Part shown: positions 12,401 to 24,421 of the stretch, one piece after another
Position numbering within the stretch: position 1 is the first letter of the stretch
Layout of the letters: each line of letters opens with the position of its first letter
Translations under genes and position numbers: made by a program
The notes under the pieces: model-generated
The model's database searches: none
Seen by the model: the letters and a program-made list of their open reading frames with translations, nothing else
Told to the model about the DNA's origin: nothing
NCBI GenBank assembly: GCA_033398695.1
Contig: CM065815.1
Span: forward strand, 8,674,501 to 8,738,500
Source: Orobanche coerulescens
Taxonomy: Eukaryota; Streptophyta; Magnoliopsida; Lamiales; Orobanchaceae
DNA: 64,000 bases
Reading direction: 5' to 3'

Positions 12401-13008
12401 GTTACGGCGGTAAGATTACATTGGTCGTATTCTTACTTAGTATTTTCATGGTAGGTAATTATTGACGCGATGTGATCGTTATCATTGTTGGATATTATGG
12501 CTGACCCCGTCGTGGGCTTTCTTCTTAGGTTCTTGGGATATCGAGCTTGTAGCAGTCGTGAAGAGATGAGCTTCCCGGAGGATACTGGCTAGGGTGTATT
12601 CGTGAATTGAGTTTCCTGATCAGTTGTTGTATTCCGCTGCTAGAGTATTTTTAACTGTTGTCTTTTCCGCTGTGTGAGTATTTTTAAATGACTTTTCGAT
12701 ATCTGGTAACTTAAGTTACTTTGGAAAATTGTTTTCTAAACTATTTTGTCGGTACGTGTAAGCGATAGCTTAACGTATGTTTTTAAACTGTTGAGTTTTG
12801 GCATTTCGGGCCTTGTGGTTTCAAATGAAATTTTTTCGATGGTTTTGGATAAACGGATTTTATTAAATCTTCAAATGTTTTTAAAAGATAGTACCGTCGT
12901 TAGCCTCTTGGGCATTTGTAAATATTTGCGAAATGTCTTTTAGCCTTGTGGGTTCCATCTCGGGGCCCACATCGCTCTAATATTCCTGGATGGCTCTGGG
13001 GTGTTACA
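9456..13008 (+). mobile_element. Solo LTR D (3553 bp) inserted in element B
   Basis: Starts TGTAATATCCGG and ends GGGGTGTTACA. Flanking five bases are TTGCT (9451-9455) and TTGTT (13009-13013), a target duplication with one C/T mismatch. No internal region is attached, so it is an LTR-LTR recombination product. Inside: a long palindromic-word array (9691-10208), TATA box 10223-10229, repeats related to the A-family tandem unit (11730-11990) and a GACCCCGTCGTGGGC hairpin near 12502. Reading frames in this region are shadows of non-coding LTR sequence. Confidence 0.8.
9691..10229 (+). promoter_or_regulatory. Palindromic-word array and TATA box of solo LTR D
   Basis: About 20 words, mostly of the TTACGTACGTTAA, TAGCGTACGTTA or TAACGTACGTAA type, spread over about 520 bp. 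The last word (10197-10208) ends 14 bp before TATAAAA at 10223-10229. This is the ACGTACGT word class, as in G2 and A2, unlike the GCGTGCGC class in E. A role as upstream promoter element is inferred from position. Confidence 0.7.
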
Positions 13009-14057
13009 TTGTTCATGGTACATGGGCTCGTATATTTTATTTCCAAAAAGAAACTTTTCATATTCACATGTTATGTTTATACGTACATACTCCCGCCGGG
13101 GAGTTCTTAGTGCATAACTCAATTTTCTATTTTAACTCGGAGAACATTCAGCTTGAAAGGCACAAAACTCAGCATTTGTGAGAAGTGCCGACATTTCTCA
13201 AGACGATGCCATTTCTTAACTTTCGTTGTTTTTGTAAGAACTCAAAAGATACGTCTTATCAGAATCATGGTGCAAGGTAACTTAATTTGCATGACAAATC
13301 TGCATGTTATACATCCGAATCTAAAATTTAAATGTACAGGCCCTCATAAGAATATCGAGATCAAAATTTTCAAAATTAAGTTTCTCTTATAAAAATGACA
13401 AGTTTAATTTTTTCAAGTGTTTTGAAAACTTTTGCTAAAATGACAATAACATGAGTTGACGTGAGTTGTAAAATATCTTACCCTCATTCAAATAAATACA
13501 CGGCCTAAGTACCACCGAGCATTTCAACCCAACAGTGACTTCGATATTTGACTTATCTCTATTAAGATCTCGAATTCCTAGTCCAACGAATAGAATCTCA
13601 CAAGTATTGGATTCGAATAAAAGGTCGACTCGACTTATTCCTATTCTCAAGAAAATTTATTTTTGTATAACCATTACCACACGCCAGTGTGCACAACCTC
13701 CACAACCGTATAAGGAAGGAATAAATAATGAACATAGTTTTAATGAGATCAAGGTACAAACAAGTTACCTTAGTTCCTCGCAGGGTTCAAATAGGATCTG
13801 AATAAAATCAAATAGGCACGATTCCAAGGGAATACAGCTCACAGAGGTCTTTTATCACAATACAAAGTTCAGACAGGCTCAGAATGAGATTTAATAGGTT
13901 TAAAAAGGAAATAAAGGACAAGAGAGACTTACAGCGAAGGTCGCACGATGTGGCAGCAATCCAGTGATATCATAAACAGACGACCGACTCAACTTTGACA
14001 GACCCAAAAACACCAACAACCTAGGTATCCATAAACCTAAGCTCTGATACCATATTC
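13009..14057 (-). other. Element B leader with primer-binding site
   Basis: Continuation of B on the far side of solo LTR D. The tRNA-Met primer site is 14041-14052 (minus strand TGGTATCAGAGC), six bases from the 5' LTR end. The next 100 bp resemble the leaders of A1 and C. The remaining roughly 900 bp has no recognisable coding, making this leader far longer than the 235-245 bp of A1 and C. Confidence 0.6.
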
Positions 14058-15854
14058 TGTAACACCCCCATGAAATACGGGAATATCACAGCGCCATAGA
14101 TTCATTTTTGAGAACCTACCAGGCTTAGACCAACATAAACACAACAACAACAAAAAAACCGAGACATTCACCCATTTAAAATCAACAACAACCTCAATAC
14201 GACATACATCACAAAACAATTCAAAACATAATCCGGTTGGATCACGACAATTACAACAACTCACAACTGATCCAACAACATCATCAATAGCCAACAACAA
14301 TACTATATACATCACATGACAGTACCCGCGCGAGTACAAAATCAAAACACAACACTTGACCCTGACATGACGACCACAAACTTAAAATAGTACATGATAT
14401 CAGTGTTGCTCGTCATCCTCGTGCCCTCCCTGCGCCGGCTCCCCACTAAGACCTGTACCTGAATACACAACAAGTATATTCACCCCCGAAGGGGTCAGCA
14501 AGAAGCCGGTGCAAGTACAATGATTCCAGAATATATACAACAAGTGAATAAACAACAGAAATCAGAGTGCCATCACAGATATTCCGGAATACAATACCAT
14601 AATCATCATCACAAAACAACCTCCCGAGTTGTACTGGCCCTGTACCCACACGGGATACACACCCCAGAGAGTCCTCGTCAGGCCCTCCCCGGTGTACAAC
14701 CCAAGCGAGTGATCTGCAAATACTCGAAGTCTAACGGATCCCAGGGGACCCTCGCTGGTTTTACTCGGCTCGCACACACTCAACCACATGGCACAAATCA
14801 CATTTTCTGAAATTACCACTTTTCACAAAATCATATTTTTCACATATTCACACGAAGTACAGTAAACACAATCAAAGTACTTACCTCAGATACTTAGGTT
14901 TGGTAGGTTTCGATCGGTTGGCAATTACGAACCAAAGTCTCGGAAACTTATACCTAGAACGATTAACACGATATAATCGACATTAGGTCGAACAATTCTA
15001 ATTAAAACAATACTAAAATTCCAAATCAAAACTCTTAGGGGACTTTTATCGAACACTTTGCGATCGAGGTAAAATCGGAATAATCTCAACATAAAATTTG
15101 ATTCTAATCCGCTAGAACCGATAAACAATATCCCCGAATACTCAATATATAAACGAAGTCAAGTTTTTTTTCCAGAAAAAACATCCATTGTGGACGGGGG
15201 TGCTGGAATATGGTGGAGAAATGAATAAATGCCCGATTTTGATCCAGCTTATACCTTTAAATCGGTCTTGAGGGTATATAGGTAATTTCGAGCGCGGCAG
15301 ACTGACATCATCAACTTATATCTATCATAACTTATTCATACGGACTCCAAATGACTCTCCATTTGCGCCATTGGAAAGTTAACTCAAAAATATATGACTA
15401 TATAAAAGTTGAGAATTTTTAGATTTTTATACAATTTACGGTGACTAATCGAAGTCAGTCCCCGTGCACAACCATCTTCAAAAATATCCACTCTTGTTTA
15501 TATTAATATTCTTTGGCACTCCATTCATACTTTAATGGTCCAAAAAAATTATACTAAACAAGAATTAAAACTCTTGAGATCGTTCAAAAGATCAGTTATA
15601 CCCGAAACAATACACGTAAAATACCGTAAAAAATAATGACACAATAATAATGCGTAATGATTTCACCAATTGGTTACATATTGAAAAATCACGACAAAAG
15701 GAAAGGAAAAGTCTTTCGACACGAGATAATAAATTTCACAAGACTGGTAACACAAAAAAAATACGATTGTCGAAGGATCAACAAAATGACAAAATTTAGC
15801 GCTAACAGTTCAAGTATTTGAGTCTGAATCTGGTCAAGAATCTGGGGTATCACA
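14058..15854 (-). mobile_element. 5' LTR of gypsy element B (1797 bp)
   Basis: Minus-strand start TGTGATACCCCAG at 15854, end GGGGGTGTTACA at 14058, followed by the PBS. Aligns with the 3' LTR at 3825-6243 except for the 919 bp extra there. It contains the CCCC/GGGG hairpin near 14478-14490. Outer flank CTCAT (15855-15859) should be one half of the target duplication; the other lies off the left edge. B cut the integrase region of copia element I. Confidence 0.85.
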
Positions 15855-17071
15855 CTCATATCCAGTTACCAACTAGTACGCACTAAACGGTTGATTGGCA
15901 GTGGGTCGAAAGTGAATAAGTATAGCTGCATGCAAAATTGCATAACCCTAGTCAGAAATCGGCAGGTTGGTGTGCAATACCAATGCTCGGGCGATAAGCT
16001 GTAGCAGCTTAATCATAGCCTCAACAAGGCCATTCTGCGTATGAACATGGGGGACGAGATGTTCAACTTCAATCCCAATCGACATGCAAAGTCATCAAAG
16101 GACTTTGACGTAAACTCACCAGCATTGTCCAATCGTAATGACTAGATTGAAAAGTCGGGGTGGTTAGACCGTAACTTGATAATTTGTGCTAGGAGTTTAG
16201 CAAATGCAGGGTTTCTTGTGGATAAGAGAGCGACATATGACCATCACATCGATGCATCAACCAGAATCATAAGTATATGAATGGTCCACACTCTGGTTGA
16301 ATAGGTCCACAAATGTCCCCTTGAATTCTTTGTAAGAAGCGAATATTTTATGTTGAGTCTTTAGCAAAGGATGTAGAAGGTATCAACTTGCTAGTGGACA
16401 GGCTTTACAAAACGATTTATGGGCATTGTAAATTGCCAAGGCAGTCTCGGGATTTACGGAAGATGCACCGTCAATCTCATCAGGACGTGCGATCTTCAAT
16501 CCCGGTGATATGGTATCAGACTCACTCACATCAATGCCGATATCCAGTGGTACTTCTAATCATTTTATAGACTTGAAAAATGGATAACCGTGTGAGTTTT
16601 TCAAAATGCGAATCATCATATCGCGTCCAGGGTGATCGAGTCGGTTATGTCACAGTTGGTATGCTTCGGAATCACAGAGTTCGTGACTCACAGTGTAAGA
16701 TTCAATAACCCTTATTTTAGTTTGGTATAAACCACTACTTGGACTCATAAGTTTCTCGAGAATGCGACTTTTTTTCCGCATTATCCCAGAGTAAACACAA
16801 AAATTCTATCCCATCCTCACAGTGTGTATCAAGGTGATAACTGTTGGCACAAATGTCCCTAAAACTTAGCAAGGTTCGGTTTGCTCTTGGGGCATAGAGA
16901 GCATTTGTGATATTAATATGCATACCATTAGGTAGCAAGAAATGAGCAGGTCCCCTCCCTTTAATTACTTGGGAGGAACAAATCATTGTTGTCACTCACG
17001 ATATGTATGGCACAATATCCCTAAATAATTGTCTATTCCTAAGAATAGTGTGGGTTTTCCACTATCAGTAA
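15855..17071 (-). pseudogene. Copia element I: protease C-part and integrase remnant
   Basis: The minus strand reads through the copia protease start (DSGKPTLFLGIDNYLG near 17065-17010) and the following ALYAPRANRTLLSFRDI region. The pre-integrase motif follows (NRLDHPGRDMMIRILKNSHG), then the integrase core with CMSIGIEVEH and HVHTQNGL, ending LVTGYE at the B junction. Many stops and frameshifts are present. Order and motifs are those of a Ty1/copia polyprotein; I cannot assign the lineage firmly. RT and RNase H would be left of element B, outside the window. Confidence 0.7.
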
Positions 17072-17227
17072 TGTAATATCCGGATTAATTATTGAGTATT
17101 TCCTCTGTAATTGAACCTTGTATTATTCAGATTGGTGATATCGATAATCGAAGTTTGATATTTCTAGTATTTGTATCCTTGTGTATGATTATAGCATCAT
17201 GTAAAATTTTCTCATGCAAATACGTGA

Positions 17228-17627
17228 TAACGTACGCTAAGAATGTAGCTTAATGTACGTTATCTGCCAAAGCTATCGTACGCTACGAATGAAGCGTAGC
17301 ATACGTTAGGTAGTCAATAATTGAGCTGGGCGGCTAGCACATGCGCCAGCCGGACATGGGTCCGGATAAGATTCCCGCGGATGAACCTGGACACTTTTGA
17401 AGTCAACGATTGTTAACGTATGCTAAGGAATATGTCTAGCGTACGCTAACGGGTGTTACTTACATACGTAACCTGATGGTGTCGCGTACGTAATCGAGTA
17501 CAGAATGAGAACAGTTAACTATCGGTGATGATAGCGTACGCTAAGTTTATTGGGTAGCGTACGCTAAGAGACTAACGTACGTTATGCATGAAGGCTAACA
17601 TACGTTAAGGTCAGAAAATTATAAATA
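17228..17627 (+). promoter_or_regulatory. Promoter-proximal word array and TATA box of solo LTR A2
   Basis: Words include TAACGTACGCTA (17228-17239), TAGCGTACGCTA and TAACATACGTTA (17596-17607), ending about 12 bp before TATAAATA at 17620-17627. Compared with A1, more words are of the ACGTACG type although the linkers between them are conserved. Confidence 0.7.
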
Positions 17628-18439
17628 AGACATCATCCCATTTCATTTCAGTCGTTTCTTTCACCTGGTTTTCAACACACTTCGTGCCCAGAAAGATCCC
17701 AGCCACCTTATTCACCTTTTGTTGATCATTGAAGATTGGAGATTACTTATACTTGATCATTGAAGTGGAGAATCATTTTGGATTGACACACAAGCAACCG
17801 GAGTTGGATTCTACCTATTGTCTCGGTGTTTTCTTCATCTTAAGGTATGCTAACACTATCTCCAACCTTGGATTCATGTTCTTAAGGATATGATGATCGT
17901 GCTATCAAGAAACTAAGTTCCATTGATGAATTATTCAACCAAACATCATGTTTAGAAGTTAGGATGATTATGCTTAGGATATCATTGTTGAAAACATCCT
18001 AGTTGGAATCCTATTATGTCAATGATGAGAGTGGTGTTCTGAGATTGATTATCCAGATTGAATAGCGTTGCCGTATTGATCGTAGACTTGGAGTTGATAT
18101 CACTTTTGTTAAACGGACTTAAGAAAGAATCATCGTAGGTTGTACCCTTTCTTATAAGTTGGATTCGTTAGTTCATCTTATGTAATGATGATATTGGAAT
18201 CTAGCGCATCAACCTTAGATCACCGAACTTCACATGAGAATTGTAATCGAGATTGAATATGGTGTTGTGATGATATACGTATCCTTGAATTTCGAAGATG
18301 TTTTAATCCGTAAGATCATTCATAATTGTATGAGCATGTTATGTATGGGGATAACATACATTAATCACTGAGGATTTTGTAAGCTTCATCACAAATCGAG
18401 ACAGTCGTCTGCCCAATGAGAAACTGTCATATGTGTGTT

Positions 18440-18641
18440 TAGCATACGCTAAGCTATGAAGATTATGTACGCTATCGGGCAGAAATAATGTACGCTACGT
18501 TTGGTACGTAACGTACGACGAGTCAGTCGACTGATCAGTAAGGGACTACCGATACATGGTTAGCATACGCTAGACTTTGTAGCTTACGTACGCTAACGAG
18601 TATGCTTAACGTACACTACCAAGGGTATGTAACGTACGTTA
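18440..18641 (+). repeat. Downstream palindromic-word array in solo LTR A2
   Basis: About eight words from TAGCATACGCTA (18440) to TAACGTACGTTAA (18630-18641), about 0.8 kb after the TATA box and therefore transcribed. It corresponds to 2380-2597 in A1. Confidence 0.75.
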
Positions 18642-18910
18642 AGCAGGTCAGACAGGTTACGTTTTATGAACTTTCGACCGTAATTTGGATTGTTAGATGT
18701 TCGTTCGACATGAGATGAATTCTATATTATTTCTTTTGTTAAGGTTCGAGCTTAGCAACGTGATTTATCGAAGGGGGCGACTTTCGAGCGTTTTGATATT
18801 CGTGGGAGTTTTATTCTTGTCATCAAATCGAGGCAAGTACTTTAATTAGAATTGTTCGTATTATGTCAGTTACGTTATGATTATACTGTGTACATGTGTT
18901 GTGATTAATT

Positions 18911-19062
18911 GTCCACCATGCGTTGATCCGACGGGAATCATCATGGTAAATCTATAGCTGTGTGCGCTGGATCGTTGGACAGGTAGTTCCACCATGCTTT
19001 GGTCCGACGGGATCATCATGGGAATCTATAGCTGTGTGCGCTGGATCGTTGGAATACCATGA
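18911..19062 (+). repeat. Two-copy tandem unit in the transcribed part of LTR A2
   Basis: Two copies of a roughly 75-bp unit with the phrases TCCGACGGGATCATCATGGG and GTGTGCGCTGGATCGTTGGA. The same unit occurs twice in A1 (1961-2107) and in three related copies in solo LTR D (11730-11990), linking these families. Confidence 0.75.
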
Positions 19063-19586
19063 GTATGTTGAGATTGTTGTGATGTGCTATGTGTTGATAT
19101 TATTTCTCATTGGAGAAATTTGTCATGGTTATGATTGATAATATTGATGTTCTTATTTAAGGATTTGATGATTAAGTCCTTGTTGTATAATTATCGTACT
19201 TGTACTAGTATCGTTGTGCTAATCCCTTCGGGGGTGAACATTTGTTTATGTTCAGGATCCAGGAGAGCAGGAAAACAACCACTGGAGCTGCATGACGACA
19301 AGGGTGCAAAGTGATGTTCCGGTCGGGTTTTATTGTCTGCTGTTGTGTTATTTTTAATAAGTACTCGAGTACATCGTTGTTGTGATGATTGGATTTTGGT
19401 GATGTATTAATATTCTTCCTTAGGATATTTGTACTCTCGGTATTAGCCTAGAACTGTTGTATTTTATTTCGGTTACTTTCATATGTTGGTAATCTGTTAT
19501 GGTCTTTTCATTTCTTCAACCTTGTAAATTCTTATGTAAAGGATTTATGGCGCTGTAATAGTCCTGAATATATCGGGGGTGTTACA

Positions 19587-20889
19587 AGTAATGCACTCAA
19601 TTTCGCCACGAGACATCTACAACAAGATATGAAACGCGATTAGTCTTGTGATGAAAGACATAAGGAAAACTCACTAACTTCGGGTCTGGGGAAATTCGAC
19701 CAAGTTGGTTAGGATCAAAGTTAGCACAATCACTGGAAATAATTTCTGTGCAGCTTGACCTTTATTTACTAAAACAGGAATAACTCATTTGTTAAGAAGT
19801 CTATGGACGAACGGTCAATTGTTCTGAAAACTAGACTTCCGTATATTTCCGTACATAGGTCGTGCACTTTCTGGATCATTAAACTCGGATTGTAGTGCTC
19901 GTTTCAAGTTGTTATTTTGGTATTTTCCTATTGTTGAGTGATAGAGCAAGGTTGAAGCCTTTTTCAAAGGCATTATCATTGATACAATACTGTGGCAATG
20001 ATGGTCATAGGAGCGTTTAAATATTTTAAAACACATCGGGGTGTCAATTTATATCTCGACTAATGATCCTTTCGGTAACTTCAACTTGGTGGACTTGCAG
20101 ATAAAGTAGGGATGTCGGTAAAACTAAAGCTGTTTAAAAATCACTGATTCCGTTTGAACTTTCAAAGCATAAACAAATACCAAGAATGATGCACCTAGTC
20201 GTGACCAAAATTTTTTGATAAAATCCACTAATGTATCAATTTAACCAGGCATTTCTTACTGAGCAATTGTTTCGTAATAAACCAAACATGCTTTTGAAGG
20301 GAAAAAATAAAATTCGTTTGTACACAATCACAACAATTAAAAGAATTTTATTTTTCATGACTAACATTATTACATTCATAGAAAATCCGAAAGTAGGAAA
20401 ACTATAAACAAGACAAAACATAACCAAAGCGTAAAAACTAGTCAAACTACAATGATCTAGTCAAAGTCAGCAACATCCAAATGCTGGTCTTTGTCCGCAA
20501 TGGTGAGGGGAGGGATCTCAACATGGTTCACCTCCATATTCTCATTATCTTCCTCCATGTAATTTGACTCCTGAGTCAAGTACTGTTTATAGTGCTTGTA
20601 GTAGGCTTGGATGTTCTTTGGCGCCTTGCAATTGCAGTGATTATGCTTCTTTGAACCGCAAGTATAGCAATTCCGGCCTTCCTTTGGAGTGGGTACATTC
20701 CTGGCGGTAGGAGGTAGTCCACGTGGTTGGGCTCCACTAGTACCGGCGGCCGAGTCACCTTGACTCTTCCACACATTGGGAAAGACGACCTCATCTTTTG
20801 CCTCGCTTGCTCGAGTCATGCACCCGTGGTGCTTGAAAAAACTGAGCAGCATTGTCTTTTCTATTTTGTCGTGGTGCCTTCCTGTTGGT
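19587..20889 (-). pseudogene. Copia element I: gag C-terminal part
   Basis: On the minus strand, 20889-20457 reads a gag tail with the zinc knuckle CYTCGSKKHNHCNC (CX2CX4HX4C). It ends in an acidic stretch (MEEDNENMEV) and ADFD before a stop. 20456-19587 is decayed and approaches the protease active site, reading GEIECIT at 19587. The N-terminal half of this gag is at 30461-31103, displaced by element C. No function is likely. Confidence 0.6.
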
Positions 20890-21377
20890 TGTAATATCCG
20901 GTCGAAAGTCAATGCCGCGGCACACCTATGCTGAGTTGTAATATTATCCCGAGTTGTTTGACCCTTAGTTTCGGGGTCGAAACTCTTTTAAGGGGGGGTG
21001 TATGTAATACCCGGTTGTAATTCAGTCATTACCATTTAGTAATTTCATTCGGTGATTGTCACTCAGTGGATTTTCACTCATTTATAATCATTCATCAATC
21101 ATGTTCATTCACCCGTGTTCACCGTTCGGAAAAACTTCGAGTTGTGTATCGTTATTGTTCATCGTTTCAACTTTCCTCATATGAGTTCGACTTTGTTAGA
21201 TCACAGTTAATTTTTGGTAACTCCAAAAATTCTTAATCTCTGCAATATTATAGAGCATCGAGTTAGCTTTCCAATGGTTCAAACGGTGAGTCAATCGGAG
21301 TCCGGACGAGAGAGTTATGGTCGTTTTAGCTCACCCGCTCATTTCTCAGTTATTGGCCGATCACTGCCGACCGAACT

Positions 21378-21684
21378 CGGCCGTGTCGTCCGACACGGCC
21401 CGTGCCGTACTCATCCGAAATGCCGGTTTCTGCCACAGGACCCGACTGTCGTCGGGCACGGCCGAGTCGAACTCTTCCGGATAAGCGTAACCGATCGCCA
21501 GACGCCCGACCGTGTTCCAGACACGGCCGAGTCATGCCGAAGTCGCCGCTTGACGGGTCACTATCGGCAGCCCTCCGCGCCGCGACCATGTCAAGCAGAC
21601 ACGGCCGAGTCCCTCGCCGGGCCATGCGCCACGACCGTGCCGATCGGCACGGCCGTGTCCTGGCAGGCGCCAACCCCTATAAAT
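21378..21684 (+). promoter_or_regulatory. GC-rich palindromic array and TATA box of the C 5' LTR
   Basis: Repeated words around CACGGCCGTG (for example GACACGGCCGAGTC, GGCACGGCCGTGTCC) about every 40-60 bp, ending about 14 bp before TATAAAT at 21678-21684. GACACGGCCGTGTC is a perfect palindrome. It occupies the same promoter position as the CGYRCG arrays in other families but uses a different word. Confidence 0.65.
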
Positions 21685-22448
21685 TCGTTTTTTGAGCATT
21701 TCAGCTCATTTCTTTCCCATTTCTTCACCTACAACCGAGAGAGAGAGCTTGAGGGAGGGATTTCCTTCACAAATCATCTGAGTGTTTGATTTTCTTCATC
21801 TCCTTTCGATCGGGAAGCCCGGATAATCGATCTAACGCGTGTTCCTTGGATCATAGAGCTTGGATATTCAAGAGGTAATTTCTTCGACATATTGACTTCT
21901 CGATTTTGTGTGGGTATTGACGTTTTGGATGATTAAATCATGGTGTATGGTGTGATATATGCGTGATTATGGACATGTTTGAGTATTCACCGGATTATTG
22001 AAAGATTATTCAAGAACACTTTGAATTTTGTGTTGGATTTTGGGGGTTTTCGTAGATTCGTCCGTTTTGGGCGATTGAAGCTTGAGAACCTTGAGATTTT
22101 GATATATATCTATACCGTATGAGTGTTTTTCTTCCGATTTTACGGGTTAGATTGTGCCGTTTTCGGACTTGTGGGAGTTTGGGCGATTTCCCAACCTTTA
22201 GTTATCCACCCGTATATTTTCTTGAATCGTAGACGAGTTTCGGGAGTCTCTTCGTGTAATTTGAGTATAGATAATTAATTGTCATATTCCTTGCGAATCG
22301 TTTAGGTGCCGGAAGCGCGTTCTCGGACCTACCGAACTCATACCTTTCCTCCGTTCGATTTCTCGATGTCTCAAAGGCAAGTATATATTTATGATTGTAC
22401 GTTCTCGACTTTGAAAGTAAGATATATGTTTGGCATAATTATTTATAT

Positions 22449-22690
22449 CCACTCCGGGACGGGCCGACGGGTCCTCTGAGGGTTTCGTAGCCTCTGGTGC
22501 GATTCCATGGATAATATGAATTAACCACTCCGGGACGGGCCGACGGGTCCTCTGAGGGTTCCGTAGCCTCTGGTGCGGTTCCACGGTTGATCATATATGT
22601 ATTGATGATGGATGATATGAACGAACCACTTTGGGGCGGGCCGACAGGTCCCCTAAGGGTTCCGTAGCCTCTGCAGTGCGCCACGGTATT
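22449..22690 (+). repeat. Three-copy tandem unit in the C 5' LTR
   Basis: Three copies of a roughly 60-80 bp unit containing GGGCCGACGGGTCCTCTGAG and GTAGCCTCTG. The 3' LTR has the matching block at 29660-29905. The CCGACGGG core also appears in the tandem unit of families A and D. Confidence 0.75.
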
Positions 22691-23244
22691 CATATACGTC
22701 TTGTTGTGATGCTATGAGATTTAGTTATTAGGAATACTAGTCTTGAATTGATGCATTGACGGTTACATTTACTTTATTGTCGAGGAGTATTGTGTTTCAT
22801 ACTTGATATACTTGAACTAGCTATTCGACGGCTAACCCTTTATGGGGAAATACGTTTCATGTATTTTTGGTTCCAGGAGAGCGGACGGGCAGGTATCGGG
22901 TCGGCATAAAGATGGTGGGCAAGTGTGATACTGTGTCTTTCTTCCAGTTTTATTTCTTTGGAGATTCCCGTTCAGTGTTGTTGTACTGGATTGGCTATTG
23001 AATACTCGAGTATTGTTTTCCTTTTTCCTTGATGTTCCGGCCTGTGTTTGCCGAAGTATTGAATTGAGTTGTGATGTTTGTGAATACATTGGTTATATTT
23101 CGAATACCTTTGTATTGTTTTTCATTCCAATGTGTGTAGACCTTATCGGTCAAAAAATTATGGTTCCGCGTATGTTTAGCCTTGTGGGTCCCACGGCGGG
23201 GCTTACGGCGCTGTAATATCCCTGAATAACTTGGGGGTGTTACA

Positions 23245-23489
23245 GAATATGGTATCAGAGCTTAGGTCTATGGATACCTAGGCTGTCGGTCTTTTGGGTC
23301 GATCGAGTCGTTAATTGTCCACAGTATCACTACTCTGCCATCATCACAAAGGTCTGGCCACTTGTAAGACCTCTCACTCTTCTGGTGTTTCCTTATTCGT
23401 TTTGCTTCCTTTTATCGGTATTCTTGAGAATCGGACACTTTCTTGATGCGTGATTGAATTGTGCTTACGTGACTTGTGTGTTCTTCAGT
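23245..23489 (+). other. Element C leader with primer-binding site
   Basis: PBS TGGTATCAGAGC at 23250-23261, complementary to the 3' end of initiator tRNA-Met, six bases after the LTR. About 230 bp of leader follow before the gag start. Confidence 0.85.
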
Positions 23490-24421
23490 ATGTCAGCTGG
23501 TAGGGGCCGTGGCCGTGGTCGTGGCCGTGGGCGAGGAAGAGGTCGTGGCGCGGCCGTTTCCATCGATTCGATTGCGGGTCGACTAACCCAACCCGCTTGT
23601 CGAACTCGGTGCATCCCGACACCGAGAGTCGGCACGACCGGTCGGATGGTCGGGAACAACGCAGACGTTGGAGTGGCGAATGCACTTCAACAATTGGCTA
23701 CTCGATGACTATTTTGGCCCAAACTGCTCAAATGAATAACCCGAACCCAAACACGGATGCCCCGCTTGAATGTAATCCGTATGCACCCTCCACAGTTTGG
23801 CGGTGCCACAGACCCGTTAAGCCGGGAGGATTGGCTAGCAGAATTGGAGAAGATTTTCGAGGCGCTTGATTGCCCGAGGTGAGAAAGTACCGATTGCCCA
23901 AGATTTCCTCACTAAGGAGGCCGCTACAGTGGAAGGTCATCAAGCCACAGATCGTATTGCCTCATGGGATGAATTTAAGGAGCTCTTGGAGGCCGAGTTT
24001 TGTCCTTGGCCGTGCGAGAGCCGAATCCGAGCCTTCTTCGAGGCTAAACCACAAGATATTCCCGTTTCGCAGCGATCGTGGAGTATAACCAACAATTAAT
24101 CCATGTGAAGGATCAAGTACGTAACGAGCGCGATAAGATCCGTTATTTTGATATGCGGATGAATTTGGACTTACGGTACATGGCCGGATTTGCTTGTACC
24201 ACACCGAAAGAGTATCGTGACGAGCTTTAGCCCATGATATGTTGAGCCCCGACAATGATACCGTTGAAGAACCGAAGAAGCGAGAAAGTCGGGAAATTTT
24301 TCTCGCTCTAAGGGTGGCAATTTTCGAAGTCACAGACGACTAACCGCTTTCTTGACGATCGTCACGTTCTAATAAAGGGAAGAGGGGTTACCGTCCCACT
24401 TCGGGTACCTCAAATCGCGCG
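23490..24421 (+). pseudogene. Gag of element C, multiply frameshifted
   Basis: Starts MSAGRGRGRGRG at 23490, the Arg/Gly-rich gag start of this group. Later capsid fragments lie in different frames: a stretch around 23866-24050 with WDEFKELLEAEFCP, and 24100-24330 with related text. At least three indels separate them from each other and from the zinc knuckles at 24422. No full gag could be made from this copy. Confidence 0.7.

Larger units (their letters stand above)
17072..19586 (+). mobile_element. Solo LTR of family A (2515 bp), perfect 5-bp TSD
   Basis: Starts TGTAATATCCGG, ends GGGGGTGTTACA, and is flanked by AGTAA on both sides (17067-17071 and 19587-19591). It is the plus-strand counterpart of the A1 LTR. 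TATA box TATAAATA is at 17620-17627, word arrays at 17228-17607 and 18440-18641, tandem unit at 18911-19062, hairpin at about 19224-19240 (CCCTTCGGGGGTGAAC) and palindrome GTACTCGAGTAC at 19361-19372. Removing it rejoins the element I protease reading CITDSGKPT, so it landed right at the active-site codon. Confidence 0.9.
20890..23244 (+). mobile_element. 5' LTR of element C (2355 bp)
   Basis: TGTAATATCCGG to GGGGGTGTTACA. TATA box at 21678-21684. Transcribed features include a three-copy unit at about 22449-22690, a short hairpin around 22845 and the palindrome AATACTCGAGTATT at 23001-23014. Compared with the 3' LTR, most differences fall in the GC-rich stretch before the TATA box. Apparent long reading frames in that stretch are not coding. 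Confidence 0.9.

Noticed and set aside
21214..21789. Long overlapping open frames on both strands in the GC-rich part of the C LTRs (also 28433-28918)
   Set aside because: They arise from GC-rich repeat composition, differ in frame between the two LTR copies and contain no domain.
22282..22693. Repeat-containing frame on the minus strand of the C LTR (and 29494-29796)
   Set aside because: It is the translation of the three-copy tandem unit; it has no start context or domain and sits opposite to the element's transcription.
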